Source of the DNA: Streptomyces cellostaticus
Lineage (GTDB): Bacteria > Actinomycetota > Actinomycetes > Streptomycetales > Streptomycetaceae
Reading direction: 5' to 3'
Assembly (NCBI RefSeq): GCF_001513965.1
Contig: NZ_KQ948016.1
Location: 1-64,000 of the forward strand
Length of the DNA stretch: 64,000 bases
Numbering within the stretch: the first letter of the stretch is position 1; each line of letters begins with the position of its first letter. The translations under genes were made by a program, and so were the position numbers. Shown here piece after piece: positions 17,505 to 25,975 of this stretch. The notes under the pieces are model-generated. The model made no database searches and had not been told where the DNA came from. It saw only the letters and a list, made by a program, of their open reading frames with translations.

Positions 17505-18713
17505 ATGAGCGCTTCGCAGACCTCCGAGGTCCCCACTCTCCTCGTCAAGATTTTCGGCAAGGACAGGCCGGGCATCACGGCCGGCCTCTTCGACACCCTT
17601 GCCGCGTACCTCGTCGACGTGGTCGACATCGAGCAGGTCGTCACCCGGGGCCGACTGGTGCTGTGCGTGCTGGTCAGCCAGCCGCCGGCCGGCCTGGAGG
17701 GCGACCTGCGGGCCACCGTGCACAGCTGGGCCGAGTCGATGAAGATGCAGGCGGAGATCATCTCGGGGCACGGCGACAACCGCCCGCGTGGTCTCGGGCG
17801 CTCCCTGGTGACCGTTCTCGGCCACCCCCTCACCGCCGAGTCGACGGCCGCCGTCGCCGCTCGGATCGCCAAGACCGGCGGCAACATCGACCGTATCTTC
17901 CGCCTCGCCAAGTACCCGGTGACGGCGGTGGAGTTCGCCGTGTCCGGTGTGGAGACGGAGCCGCTGCGCACAGCCCTGGCGACCGACGCGGCGGCACTGG
18001 GTGTCGACATCGCGGTCGTCTCGGCGGGCCTGCACCGGCGCGCCCAGCGGCTGGTGGTCATGGACGTGGACTCCACGCTCATCCAGGACGAGGTCATCGA
18101 GCTGTTCGCCGCGCACGCGGGCTGCGAGGACAAGGTCGCCGAGGTGACGGCGGCGGCGATGCGCGGGGAGCTGGACTTCGAGCAGTCGCTGCACGCGCGC
18201 GTGGCGCTGCTGAAGGGGCTGGACGCCTCGGTGGTGGAGAAGGTGCGCAACGAGGTGCGGCTGACGCCGGGCGCGCGCACGCTGATCCGCACCCTGAAGC
18301 GCCTCGGCTACCAAGTGGGTGTCGTCTCCGGCGGGTTCACGCAGGTCACGGATGATCTGAAGGAGCGGCTGGGGCTGGACTTCGCGCAGGCCAACACGCT
18401 GGAGATCGTCGACGGGAGGCTGACCGGGCGGGTCACCGGCGAGATCGTGGACCGCGCGGGCAAGGCGCGGCTGCTGCGCCGGTTCGCCGCGGAGGCCGGG
18501 GTTCCGCTGTCGCAGACGGTGGCGATCGGTGACGGTGCCAACGATCTGGACATGCTGAACGCGGCCGGTCTCGGCGTCGCCTTCAACGCCAAGCCGGTGG
18601 TCCGCGAGGCCGCGCACACGGCGGTGAACTTCCCCTTCCTGGACACCGTCCTGTATCTGCTGGGCATCACCCGCGAAGAGGTCGAGGCGGCCGACACGCA
18701 CGACGAGGGCTGA
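17505..18713 (+). CDS. serB: Phosphoserine phosphatase with N-terminal ACT domains
   Basis: A 402-aa enzyme for the last step of serine synthesis, hydrolysing O-phospho-L-serine. Two ACT-like regulatory domains occupy about residues 10-80 and 100-170 (KDRPGITAGLFDTL, then LGHPLTAESTAAVAARIA). The HAD-type phosphatase follows, with the nucleophile motif DVDST at 187-191, VVSGGFTQV as motif II, and GDGANDLDML as motif III. Length and layout match mycobacterial and Streptomyces SerB. The ATG at 17505 has only a weak GGTGGTGAC upstream. It is monocistronic, ending in a strong hairpin. Confidence 0.95.
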   Translation: MSASQTSEVPTLLVKIFGKDRPGITAGLFDTLAAYLVDVVDIEQVVTRGRLVLCVLVSQPPAGLEGDLRATVHSWAESMKMQAEIISGHGDNRPRGLGRSLVTVLGHPLTAESTAAVAARIAKTGGNIDRIFRLAKYPVTAVEFAVSGVETEPLRTALATDAAALGVDIAVVSAGLHRRAQRLVVMDVDSTLIQDEVIELFAAHAGCEDKVAEVTAAAMRGELDFEQSLHARVALLKGLDASVVEKVRNEVRLTPGARTLIRTLKRLGYQVGVVSGGFTQVTDDLKERLGLDFAQANTLEIVDGRLTGRVTGEIVDRAGKARLLRRFAAEAGVPLSQTVAIGDGANDLDMLNAAGLGVAFNAKPVVREAAHTAVNFPFLDTVLYLLGITREEVEAADTHDEG

Positions 18714-18738
18714 GCGGGCCCCTGCGCCGTACGCCATG

Positions 18739-18775
18739 AGGAGGGCCCGGCACCGCAGCGGTGCCGGGCCCTCCT
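18739..18775. terminator. Bidirectional terminator
   Basis: A perfect 17-bp stem (arms 18739-18755 and 18759-18775, core GGAGGGCCCGGCACCG) with a 3-nt loop lies between the convergent serB (+) and SixA-like (-) genes. Confidence 0.92.
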
Positions 18776-18788
18776 GCCATGGGTGCCG

Positions 18789-19307
18789 TCACTCGGAGGG
18801 TGCCCAGTAGTCCGTCAGGGTGGCCACGCCCGGCTCCAGGCTCTTCCAGGCGCCGTCGAAAGTCAGCAGTGCGAAGCCGGCGGCGGGGAAGCCGCGGCGG
18901 TTCATCCGCCCGCGGGCGTCACCCTCGGACTCACCCGCGAGGATGTCGGCCAGGCCGTGCACGCCCGGGTTGTGACCGATCAGGATCGCGTTCTGCACGT
19001 CGTCCGGGATCTCGTTGAGCACGGCGATCAGCTCGCCGGGCGAGGCCTCGTAGACCCGCTCCTCGTAGACGGTTTTCGGCCGGTGCGCGAGTTCATGGAC
19101 GGCGAGCTTCCAGGTCTCGCGGGTCCGGACGGCGGTGGAGCACACGACCAGATCGAAGGTGATGCCGGTGTCGGCCAGCTTGCGCCCGGCGACTGCGGCG
19201 TCCATGCGGCCGCGCTCGGCGAGCGGGCGCTCATGGTCGGACACCTGGGGCCAGTCGGCTTTCGCATGGCGGAAGAGGACGATCCTGCGGGGTTCTGCGA
19301 CGCTCAT
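18789..19307 (-). CDS. SixA-like histidine phosphatase
   Basis: A 172-aa member of the histidine phosphatase superfamily, branch SixA (phosphohistidine phosphatase). The catalytic R13-H14 lies in LFRHAKADWP. ERPLAERGRMDAAVAGRKL, CSTAVRTRETW and IGHNPGVHGLADIL follow, the last supplying the second catalytic histidine. E. coli SixA removes phosphate from phosphotransfer histidines; whether this protein does so is not known. It is cytosolic, without a signal peptide, and convergent with serB. Confidence 0.9.
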   Translation of the reverse strand: MSVAEPRRIVLFRHAKADWPQVSDHERPLAERGRMDAAVAGRKLADTGITFDLVVCSTAVRTRETWKLAVHELAHRPKTVYEERVYEASPGELIAVLNEIPDDVQNAILIGHNPGVHGLADILAGESEGDARGRMNRRGFPAAGFALLTFDGAWKSLEPGVATLTDYWAPSE

Positions 19308-19385
19308 GGGTCCCAGCTTCGCATGAAACAGGCCACCTGGCGCAGGGAGTTGACATGCGGATTCACCGCGTGAGGGGGCTCCCCA

Positions 19386-19592
19386 TCAGCGCGCGAGGAG
19401 CTGCTGCACGCGCTCGAAAAGGTGCGTGATCGCCGGGCCGCCGCTTGCCGCGTGGGCGTCCGACGGGTTCAGTATCAGCGCGAGCAGCGCGACGAAGGCG
19501 AGCGCGGGCAGGGCGAGCGCCCACCAGGGCAGCCGGATGTCGACGCTGCCCGTGGTCGCCGGGTGGAGCCGGGTGTGCGTACGGGCCGGCAT
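19386..19592 (-). CDS. Small single-pass membrane protein
   Basis: A 68-aa protein of unknown function. One transmembrane segment (residues about 19-40, LPWWALALPALAFVALLALIL) follows a basic N-terminus (MPARTHTRLHPATTG). A short tail ends FERVQQLLAR. The ATG at 19592 has a perfect GGAGG five bases upstream, which fixes the start better than the longer open frame. It lies between the SixA-like gene and a 39-aa membrane protein gene, all on the minus strand. Confidence 0.72.
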   Translation of the reverse strand: MPARTHTRLHPATTGSVDIRLPWWALALPALAFVALLALILNPSDAHAASGGPAITHLFERVQQLLAR

Positions 19593-19767
19593 GATCGCCT
19601 CCGTGGTCCTCGAGTGGTCCTGGCCGCCTGCTGCGGTCACATCTCGAAGTTACGGAACATCGGGCCGCCAACCCATCCGGGCATCCACCCAGTTGACCCT
19701 GACCCTGGCCCCCTAGGGGATGGTGGGGCTAGCCCCACCCCGAGGCCGCGGGGCGCGTCGGAGCGGG

Positions 19768-19887
19768 TCAGGGCGAGGCGATCGTCGCGATGACGGCGAT
19801 GATCACGAAGATGGCGAAGAACGCGCCGAAGACCAGCAGCATCTTCTTCTGGCTGTTCTTCGGGTTCGGATCGAGCACAGGCTGCAT
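19768..19887 (-). CDS. SGM_5486-like small transporter-associated membrane protein
   Basis: A 39-aa protein. It begins MQPVLDPNPKNSQKKMLLVF, and the rest forms one hydrophobic helix ending IAVIATIASP. From memory this matches the SGM_5486 family of Streptomyces miniproteins annotated as transporter-associated because they sit next to CynX/NimT-type MFS genes. Here exactly such an MFS gene ends at 19958, only 70 bp upstream on the same strand, supporting both the gene and the co-expression. No function has been shown. Confidence 0.8.
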   Translation of the reverse strand: MQPVLDPNPKNSQKKMLLVFGAFFAIFVIIAVIATIASP

Positions 19888-19957
19888 GCGCCCAGTCTCG
19901 CACCCTTCGTCCGGAACCGACCGGCGGGGGGCCGGCCGGCGGATCGTCGGGGACGGG

Positions 19958-21307
19958 CTAGCCGGCCGCCTCGTCCTCCACCGTGCGGTTGCGGCCGGCC
20001 AGGAAGCCCACCGCCATCTGGGGCAGCATCAGGCACGCCATGAGGGCGATCGGCAGTCCCCAGCCGCCGCTCTGCTGGTAGAGCACGCCGACCAGGAGCG
20101 GGCCGGGGATGGAGATCAGGTAGCCGGTGCTCTGCGCGAACGCGGACAGCTGGGCCACACCCTGGCCGGTCCTGGCCCGCATGCCGACCATCGTCAGCGC
20201 CAGCGGGAAGGCGCAGTTGGAGATGCCGAGCAGAAGCGCCCAGGCCCAGGCGCCGTCGGCCGGCGCGAAGTACAGGCCCGCGTAGCCCGCGAGGCCGCAG
20301 ACGCCCAGGGCCAGCGCGATCGGCCCCTGGTGGGGCAGCCGGGTGGCGAGCCGCGGGATGACGAAGGCCAGCGGCACGCCCATCACCATGGTGACGGCGA
20401 GCAGGACGCCGGCCGTGCCCGCCGGGACACCGGCGTCCCGGAATATCTGCGCCATCCAGCCCATCGTGATGTAGGCGGCGGTGGCCTGGAGTCCGAAGAA
20501 GACGGCGAGCGCCCAGGCCGTGCGGCTCCGGGTGATGCGCAGTGGGGCCTGCCGGTCCTCCATCGCGCGCACCGGCTCCTGGGCCGTTGCGGGGGTGGCG
20601 CTCCGGTCCCGTACCAGCGGGAGCCAGGGCAGTACGGCGGCGGCCGCGAGCCCCGCCCACACGGCGAGCCCGGAGTGCCAGTTGCCGCCCAGGGCGTCGG
20701 TCAGGGGCACGGTCACCGCGGCGGCGAGGGAGGTGCCGAGGGCGAGGGCCATGGAGTACAGGCCGGTCATGGAGCCGACCCGGTCGGGGAACCAGCGCTT
20801 GACGATGACCGGCATCAGCACGTTGCTGACGGCGATGCCCATGAGGGCGAGTGCGCTGGCGGCCAGGAAGCCGGCGGTGCTCCCGGTGTACGGCCGTATC
20901 AGCAGGCCCGCGGTGATGGCGGCCATGCCGGCGCACACCACGGCGCCCGGTCCGAAGCGGCGGGCCAGGCGGGGCGCGGTGACGCCGAAGACCGCGAAGC
21001 AGAGCGGGGGCACGGAGGTCAGCAGCCCGGCCACGCTGCCGCTCATGCCGAGCCCGTGACGGACCTCCTCCAGGAGGGCACCGAGGCTCGTGATGGCCGG
21101 ACGGAGGTTCAGCGCGGACAGCACGATGGCGACGACGACCAGCCGTGTCGCCCACGCGCGCGTGGGCGGCATCTCGCGTGGGCCGGCTGTCGTGGTCGTA
21201 CCGCGTTCGGCCGACGACTCCTCGGTCGAAGACCGCTCGGCCCAAGACCCCTCGGCCGTGGACATCTCCGTACGGGTTTGCGCAGTCCGGGTTTCCTCAC
21301 TAGCCAT
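19958..21307 (-). CDS. MFS transporter, CynX/NimT family
   Basis: A 449-aa transporter with 12 predicted membrane helices. The first is VVVAIVLSALNLRPAITSLG, with the LRPAIT motif typical of CynX/NimT (cyanate or nitroimidazole) exporters. LARRFGPGAV and KRWFPDRVGSMTGLYSMALALG follow. The substrate is not predictable. The frame opens further upstream, but the ATG at 21307 is preferred: a -10-like TATGAT ends ten bases before it, and an inverted repeat lies over that promoter. Residues 1-40 are Ser/Thr/Glu-rich and probably cytosolic. It is divergent from a GntR regulator that probably controls it. Confidence 0.88.
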   Translation of the reverse strand: MASEETRTAQTRTEMSTAEGSWAERSSTEESSAERGTTTTAGPREMPPTRAWATRLVVVAIVLSALNLRPAITSLGALLEEVRHGLGMSGSVAGLLTSVPPLCFAVFGVTAPRLARRFGPGAVVCAGMAAITAGLLIRPYTGSTAGFLAASALALMGIAVSNVLMPVIVKRWFPDRVGSMTGLYSMALALGTSLAAAVTVPLTDALGGNWHSGLAVWAGLAAAAVLPWLPLVRDRSATPATAQEPVRAMEDRQAPLRITRSRTAWALAVFFGLQATAAYITMGWMAQIFRDAGVPAGTAGVLLAVTMVMGVPLAFVIPRLATRLPHQGPIALALGVCGLAGYAGLYFAPADGAWAWALLLGISNCAFPLALTMVGMRARTGQGVAQLSAFAQSTGYLISIPGPLLVGVLYQQSGGWGLPIALMACLMLPQMAVGFLAGRNRTVEDEAAG

Positions 21308-21311
21308 GTCA

Positions 21312-21345
21312 CCCATCATAGAATCATGGGATGATTGGTTGTCCA
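21312..21345 (-). promoter_or_regulatory. Promoter and operator between MFS and GntR genes
   Basis: On the minus strand a TGGACA (-35, plus 21340-21345) and TATGAT (-10, 21315-21320) are separated by 19 bp. An imperfect inverted repeat CCCATCAT (21312-21319) and ATGATTGG (21331-21338) covers the -10 and spacer, as expected for repression by the divergent GntR protein. This is a sequence-based inference. Confidence 0.45.
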
Positions 21346-21389
21346 TCCCCGGGACGTCGCCGCCCGGGCTCCTCGTGCGAAGGTGTGCC

Positions 21390-22082
21390 ATGCCCCTGAG
21401 CCACCCGCGCCGGTCGGCGCTGTCCGAGCAGGTCATCGCCGCGCTGCGCAGTCAAATCGCCTCCGGCGAGTGGCCGGTCGGCTCACGCATCCCGACCGAG
21501 CCGGAACTGGTCGAGCAGCTCGGTGTCGCCCGCAACACCGTCCGCGAGGCCGTCCGCGCGCTCGCGCACAACGGTCTGCTGGACATCCGCCAGGGCTCGG
21601 GCACGTATGTCGCGGCGACGAGCGAGCTGGCCGGCGTGATGCACCGCCGGTTCGCCGGCGCCGACCCCCGCCACATCGCCGAGCTGCGCTCGGCCCTGGA
21701 GTCGGCGGCGGCGAGGCTGGCCGCCGAGCGGCGCACCGAGAAGGACCTCAAGCAGCTGGACGCTCTCCTGGTGCGCCGCGAGGAGGCCTGGGCGACCGGC
21801 GAGGCCGAGGCCTTCGTGGCCGCCGACGCGACCTTCCACCTGGCCGTGGTGGCCGCCTCCCACAACGACGTCATGACGGCGATGTACGCCGACCTGGGCG
21901 AGGTGCTGCGGGACTGGCTGCGCGCGGACGTCGGCGCGGAACTGACGCCTCAGACGCACATGGACCATGCGCGGCTGGTGGACGCGATCCGCGCGGGCGA
22001 CGCGGAGGCGGCGGCCGCGGAGGCCGCGAGCTATCCGTTCCTGTGCCGGCCGGGCCGGTTCAGTGCCCCTTCTGGTGGCTGA
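21390..22082 (+). CDS. GntR-family regulator, FadR/FCD subfamily
   Basis: A 230-aa transcription factor. The N-terminal winged helix (residues 8-75) shows SEQVIAALRSQIASGEWPVG, the GntR recognition segment NTVREAVRALAHNGLLDIRQGSGTYV, then an all-helical FCD ligand-binding domain (80-220; RSALESAAARLAAERR, FHLAVVAASHNDVM). It is divergent from the MFS gene, with a candidate operator between them, so it probably represses that exporter until its ligand appears. The 3-prime end overlaps the convergent secreted-protein gene by 23 bp. Confidence 0.92.
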   Translation: MPLSHPRRSALSEQVIAALRSQIASGEWPVGSRIPTEPELVEQLGVARNTVREAVRALAHNGLLDIRQGSGTYVAATSELAGVMHRRFAGADPRHIAELRSALESAAARLAAERRTEKDLKQLDALLVRREEAWATGEAEAFVAADATFHLAVVAASHNDVMTAMYADLGEVLRDWLRADVGAELTPQTHMDHARLVDAIRAGDAEAAAAEAASYPFLCRPGRFSAPSGG

Positions 22083-22410
22083 TCCACACCGAGGAGACGT
22101 TCTTCCAGCAGCGGCCGGTGAGCCGTACGGTCATGGCGGCCCCCGTGTCCACCGGAGCGCTGTCGGTGTCGATGTCCCACCAGCGGGCGCACTCGATGTG
22201 CAGGCGCACCCGGTCGGTGTCGACGTAGGGGTTGTGGCAGTAGGCCACCACATGGGAGCCGTGTACGGCCGTACGGCAGGCGGCGCCGAACAGCCTCGGC
22301 GCGGGCGGCTTTCCGTGGCTCACGCGCGCGTGCGACATCGCGTCGTACGGCAGGGAGATCACGAGAGCTGCGGCCACGGTCACCGAGGCCAGGCTGCGGG
22401 ACAGGCGCAC
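22060..22410 (-). CDS. Secreted protein with four cysteines, unknown function
   Basis: A 116-aa exported protein. It has a signal peptide (residues 1-27, hydrophobic SLASVTVAAALVISL, cleavage near AMSHA). The mature domain has four cysteines (45, 58, 74, 101), consistent with two disulfides, and His/Trp-rich segments such as AYCHNPYVDTDRVRLHIECARWWDID. I do not recognise the family. The start is set by the signal peptide; GAGGAGG-like purines lie upstream. It is convergent with and overlaps the GntR gene by 23 bp. Confidence 0.78.
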   Translation of the reverse strand: MRLSRSLASVTVAAALVISLPYDAMSHARVSHGKPPAPRLFGAACRTAVHGSHVVAYCHNPYVDTDRVRLHIECARWWDIDTDSAPVDTGAAMTVRLTGRCWKNVSSVWISHQKGH

Positions 22411-22569
22411 AAGGGGACCTCCTCGGCCGGGCTGCGGAGGGATGCGCGAGGTGAACGCGTAATCCAGAGTGCGCCGTCCGCTCCCGGCCCCGCCCGGCCG
22501 GGTACGCCGAACGAGTGACGCCCCGCCCCCGCGCAGTGCGGAGAACGGGGCGCCGGTGCCGGACGAAGG

Positions 22570-23337
22570 TCACGCGCCGATGGCGTGCAGCCCGCCGTCG
22601 ACGTGGATGATCTCGCCGGTGGTCTTCGGGAACCAGTCGCTCAGCAGGGCGACGATGCCCCGGCCGGCCGGCTCCGGGTCCTTCAGGTCCCACTCCAGCG
22701 GGGAGCGGGTGTCCCAGACGGAGGCCAGGTCGCTGAAGCCCGGGATGGACTTGGCAGCCATGGAGCCGATGGGGCCCGCGGAGATGAGGTTGCAGCGGAT
22801 GTTCTGCTTGCCCAGGTCGCGCGCCATGTAGCGGCTGGTCGCCTCCAGGGCGGCCTTGGCCGGGCCCATCCAGTCGTACTGCGGCCAGGCGAACTGCGCG
22901 TCGAAGGTGAGGCCGACGACCGAGCCGCCGTTCTGCATCAGCGGCAGGCAGGCCATGGTGAGCGACTTCAGGGAGAACGCCGAGACGTGCATGGCGGTGG
23001 CGACCGACTCGAACGGCGTGTTGAGGAAGTTGCCGCCGAGCGCGTCCTGCGGCGCGAAGCCGATGGAGTGCACGACACCGTCGAGGCCGCCGAGCTCCTC
23101 GCCGACCACGTCGGCCAGGCGGCCGAGGTGCTCGTCGTTGGTGACGTCCAGCTCGATGACCTTGGTGGGCTTCGGCAGCTTCTTGGCGATGCGCTCGGTC
23201 AGCGTGGGCCGCGGGAACGCCGTCAGGATGATCTCCGCGCCCTGCTCCTGAGCCAGCTTGGCCGCGTGGAAGGCGATGGAGGACTCCATCAGCACACCCG
23301 TGATCAGGATGCGCTTGCCCTCGAGGATTCCGCTCAT
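22570..23337 (-). CDS. fabI: Enoyl-ACP reductase, InhA/FabI type
   Basis: A 255-aa NADH-dependent enoyl-[acyl-carrier-protein] reductase, the last step of each fatty-acid elongation cycle. Visible: the FabI-type nucleotide site (LITGVLMESSIAFHAAKLA), DVTNDEHL, and the active-site Y154 and K161 (YDWMGPAKAAL) in the Y-x6-K spacing of enoyl reductases. FDAQFAW provides the InhA-like Phe149. The C-terminus IIHVDGGLHAIGA is typical. It starts five bases after the fabG stop, so the two form an operon, the same pairing as mycobacterial mabA-inhA. Confidence 0.96.
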   Translation of the reverse strand: MSGILEGKRILITGVLMESSIAFHAAKLAQEQGAEIILTAFPRPTLTERIAKKLPKPTKVIELDVTNDEHLGRLADVVGEELGGLDGVVHSIGFAPQDALGGNFLNTPFESVATAMHVSAFSLKSLTMACLPLMQNGGSVVGLTFDAQFAWPQYDWMGPAKAALEATSRYMARDLGKQNIRCNLISAGPIGSMAAKSIPGFSDLASVWDTRSPLEWDLKDPEPAGRGIVALLSDWFPKTTGEIIHVDGGLHAIGA

Positions 23338-23342
23338 GGTGA

Positions 23343-24047
23343 TCAGTGACCCATTCCCAGTCCGCCGTCAACGGGGATGACGGCTCCAGTGATGTACGAG
23401 GCGTCGTCCGAGGCGAGGAACCGCACCGTCGCGGCGATCTCCTCCGGCTGCGCGTACCGGCCGAGCGGCACCTGCGACACGATGTTCTCGCGCTGCTCTT
23501 CGGTGAGCACCTTGGTCATGTCGGTGTCGACGAAGCCGGGCGCGACGACGTTGAAGGTGATGTTGCGCGAGCCCAGCTCACGGGCGAGGGAGCGCGCGAA
23601 GCCGACCAGGCCGGCCTTGGAGGCGGCGTAGTTCGCCTGGCCGGGGCCGCCGTACAGCCCGACGACCGACGAGATGAGGACGACGCGGCCCTTCTTGGCG
23701 CGCAGCATGCCGCGGTTGGCGCGCTTGACCACGCGGAAGGTGCCCGTGAGGTTGGTGTCGATGACCGAGGTGAAGTCCTCCTCGGTCATGCGCATCAGGA
23801 GCTGGTCCTTGGTGATGCCGGCGTTGGCGACCAGCACCTCGACCGGGCCGTGCTCGGCCTCGATCTCCTTGTAGGCCTGCTCCACCTGCTCGGGGTCGGT
23901 GATGTCGCACTTGACGGCGAGGAAGCCGGCCGGCGGCTCACCCGAGCGGTACGTGATCGCGACCTTGTCGCCGACGTCGGCGAAAGCGCGGGCGATGGCG
24001 AGGCCGATGCCCCGGTTTCCTCCGGTGACGAGAACCGAGCGGCTCAA
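23343..24047 (-). CDS. fabG: 3-oxoacyl-ACP reductase FabG
   Basis: A 234-aa NADPH-dependent beta-ketoacyl-ACP reductase of fatty acid synthesis. GGNRGIG is at residues 9-15, NAG at 75-77, S126/S127, Y140 and K144 (YAASK), and the C-terminal ITGAVIPVDGGLGMGH. The start appears to be TTG at 24047 with GAAAGGGTGAT just upstream, a rare start codon that may moderate translation. It is first in a two-gene operon with fabI. A candidate promoter lies at 24060-24087. Confidence 0.94.
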   Translation of the reverse strand: MSRSVLVTGGNRGIGLAIARAFADVGDKVAITYRSGEPPAGFLAVKCDITDPEQVEQAYKEIEAEHGPVEVLVANAGITKDQLLMRMTEEDFTSVIDTNLTGTFRVVKRANRGMLRAKKGRVVLISSVVGLYGGPGQANYAASKAGLVGFARSLARELGSRNITFNVVAPGFVDTDMTKVLTEEQRENIVSQVPLGRYAQPEEIAATVRFLASDDASYITGAVIPVDGGLGMGH

Positions 24048-24059
24048 CGGATCACCCTT

Positions 24060-24087
24060 TCGATAGCGGTCTGATGCGGTCGGACAA
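24060..24087 (-). promoter_or_regulatory. Candidate fabG-fabI promoter
   Basis: On the minus strand TTGTCC (plus 24082-24087) and TATCGA (24060-24065) are separated by 16 bp, about 13 bp before the TTG start of fabG. The match to the vegetative consensus is fair, and no other candidate is closer. Confidence 0.4.
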
Positions 24088-24295
24088 CCCGCCCGAACAC
24101 TTGGATGGCAGGCGGCTTCATCGAAAACCTATCGGTAGCGCCCCTTCCGTGGGCAAGCGGGCACCGACAGTGGCGCACGGCAGTCCCTGTCGGATCCCTA
24201 CAGAAAGGACCCGTACGGGACCGAAACATGTGGTCCGCCGCGCCGCTTGCGCGACATGATCGGACCCGACAGGCGACGACAGCAGGGAGACCTCC

Positions 24296-25855
24296 GTGCC
24301 TCATTCCATCGACGAAGCCTTCACGGCGCTTCCGCTCAGAGCCCTCGCGGACGCCGCGCTCGCACGCGCGCGTGCGCTCGGGGCCGCGCATGCGGACTTC
24401 CGGTTCGAGCGGGTGCGCAGCGCGTCCTGGCGGCTCAGGGACGCCAGGCCCGCGGGATCGTCGGACACCACCGACCTCGGGTACGCGGTCCGCGTCGTGC
24501 ACGGCGGTACGTGGGGCTTCGCGTCCGGGGTGGACCTGACTCTGGACGCGGCCGCCAAGGTCGCCTCGCAGGCGGTGGCGATGGCGCAGCTCTCCGCCCA
24601 GGTGATCAAGGCGGCCGGGGCGGATGTGGGGGCACCTCCCACGCCTTTCGGGCAGTGGGGGAGGGTGGAGCTGGCGGACGAGCCGGTGCACGCCGACCGG
24701 ACGTGGGTCTCGTCGTACGAGATCGACCCCTTCTCGGTGCCCGACGAGGAGAAGGCCGCGCTGCTGGCGGAGTGGAGCACGCGGCTGCTGGCGGCGGACG
24801 GTGTGAACCACGTGGACGCCTCGCTGCTCACCGTGCACGAGAACAAGTTCTACGCCGACACCGCGGGTACCGTGACCACCCAGCAGCGGGTGCGGCTGCA
24901 TCCGCAGCTGACGGCCGTGTCGGTGGACGAGTCGAGCGGTGAGTTCGACTCGATGCGGACCATCGCGCCGCCCGTCGGGCGCGGCTGGGAGTATCTGACC
25001 GGGACCGGCTGGGACTGGGACGCCGAGCTGGAGCGGATCCCGGAACTGCTCGCCGAGAAGATGCGGGCGCCGAGCGTGGAGCCGGGCCTGTACGACCTGG
25101 TGGTCGATCCGTCCAACCTGTGGCTGACCATCCACGAGTCCATCGGCCACGCCACCGAACTGGACCGGGCCCTCGGTTACGAGGCCGCCTACGCCGGCAC
25201 CTCCTTCGCCACCTTCGACCAGCTGGGCAAGCTGAAGTACGGCTCCGAGCTGATGAACGTCACCGGTGACCGCACCGCCGAGCACGGCCTCGCGACCGTC
25301 GGGTACGACGACGAGGGCGTCCAGGCGCAGTCCTGGGACCTGGTGAAGGACGGCACGCTCGTCGGCTACCAGCTGGACCGCAGGATCGCGAAGCTGACCG
25401 GGTTCGACCGGTCCAACGGGTGCGCGTTCGCCGACTCCCCCGGGCATGTGCCGGTGCAGCGCATGGCCAATGTGTCCCTGCAGCCGGATCCGGCCGGACT
25501 GGCCACCGAGGATCTGATCGGGGGCGTCGACCGGGGCCTCTACGTCGTCGGCGACCGGTCCTGGTCGATCGACATGCAGCGGTACAACTTCCAGTTCACG
25601 GGCCAGAGGGCGTACCTGATCCGCAACGGCCGCCTCGAGGGGCAGGTCCGGGACTTTGCGTATCAGGGGATCACGCCCGAGTTCTGGGGCTCCATGGAGG
25701 CGGTCGGAGGCCCCCAGACCTACGTACTGGGAGGGGCCTTCAACTGCGGGAAGGCCCAGCCGGGGCAAATCGCTGCCGTGTCTCACGGGTGCCCGTCCGC
25801 ACTGTTTCGGGGGGTGAACATCCTGAACACCTCGAACGAGTCCGGCCGCTCCTGA
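24296..25855 (+). CDS. tldD: TldD metallopeptidase subunit (TldD/PmbA family)
   Basis: A 519-aa protein, predicted catalytic subunit of the TldD/TldE protease that trims unfolded or modified peptides. The zinc-binding HExxxH is seen as H280-E-S-I-G-H285 in LTIHESIGHATELD. The N-terminal ALGAAHADFRFERVRS and the C-terminal AVSHGCPSALFRGVNILNT are family features. The GTG start has CAGGGAG at good spacing. Its usual partner PmbA/TldE is encoded 1.1 kb downstream on the same strand, but a His-rich repeat gene on the other strand lies between them. Confidence 0.94.
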   Translation: MPHSIDEAFTALPLRALADAALARARALGAAHADFRFERVRSASWRLRDARPAGSSDTTDLGYAVRVVHGGTWGFASGVDLTLDAAAKVASQAVAMAQLSAQVIKAAGADVGAPPTPFGQWGRVELADEPVHADRTWVSSYEIDPFSVPDEEKAALLAEWSTRLLAADGVNHVDASLLTVHENKFYADTAGTVTTQQRVRLHPQLTAVSVDESSGEFDSMRTIAPPVGRGWEYLTGTGWDWDAELERIPELLAEKMRAPSVEPGLYDLVVDPSNLWLTIHESIGHATELDRALGYEAAYAGTSFATFDQLGKLKYGSELMNVTGDRTAEHGLATVGYDDEGVQAQSWDLVKDGTLVGYQLDRRIAKLTGFDRSNGCAFADSPGHVPVQRMANVSLQPDPAGLATEDLIGGVDRGLYVVGDRSWSIDMQRYNFQFTGQRAYLIRNGRLEGQVRDFAYQGITPEFWGSMEAVGGPQTYVLGGAFNCGKAQPGQIAAVSHGCPSALFRGVNILNTSNESGRS

Positions 25856-25884
25856 CGGGGCGGTCGTCAGCCAATCTCCTGGAT

Positions 25885-25933
25885 GGCGCCCCGGACCGGT
25901 GTGCGGCCTTCGGCCGGTCCGGTCCGGGGCGCC
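25885..25933. terminator. Bidirectional terminator
   Basis: A perfect 13-bp stem (25885-25897 GGCGCCCCGGACC with 25921-25933) encloses a small inner hairpin. It lies between convergent tldD (+, ends 25855) and the His-rich gene (-, ends 25976). Confidence 0.85.
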
Positions 25934-25975
25934 ACCGGCCGCGCCAGGTCTGCCACGGCCAGGCGATCCGACCCG

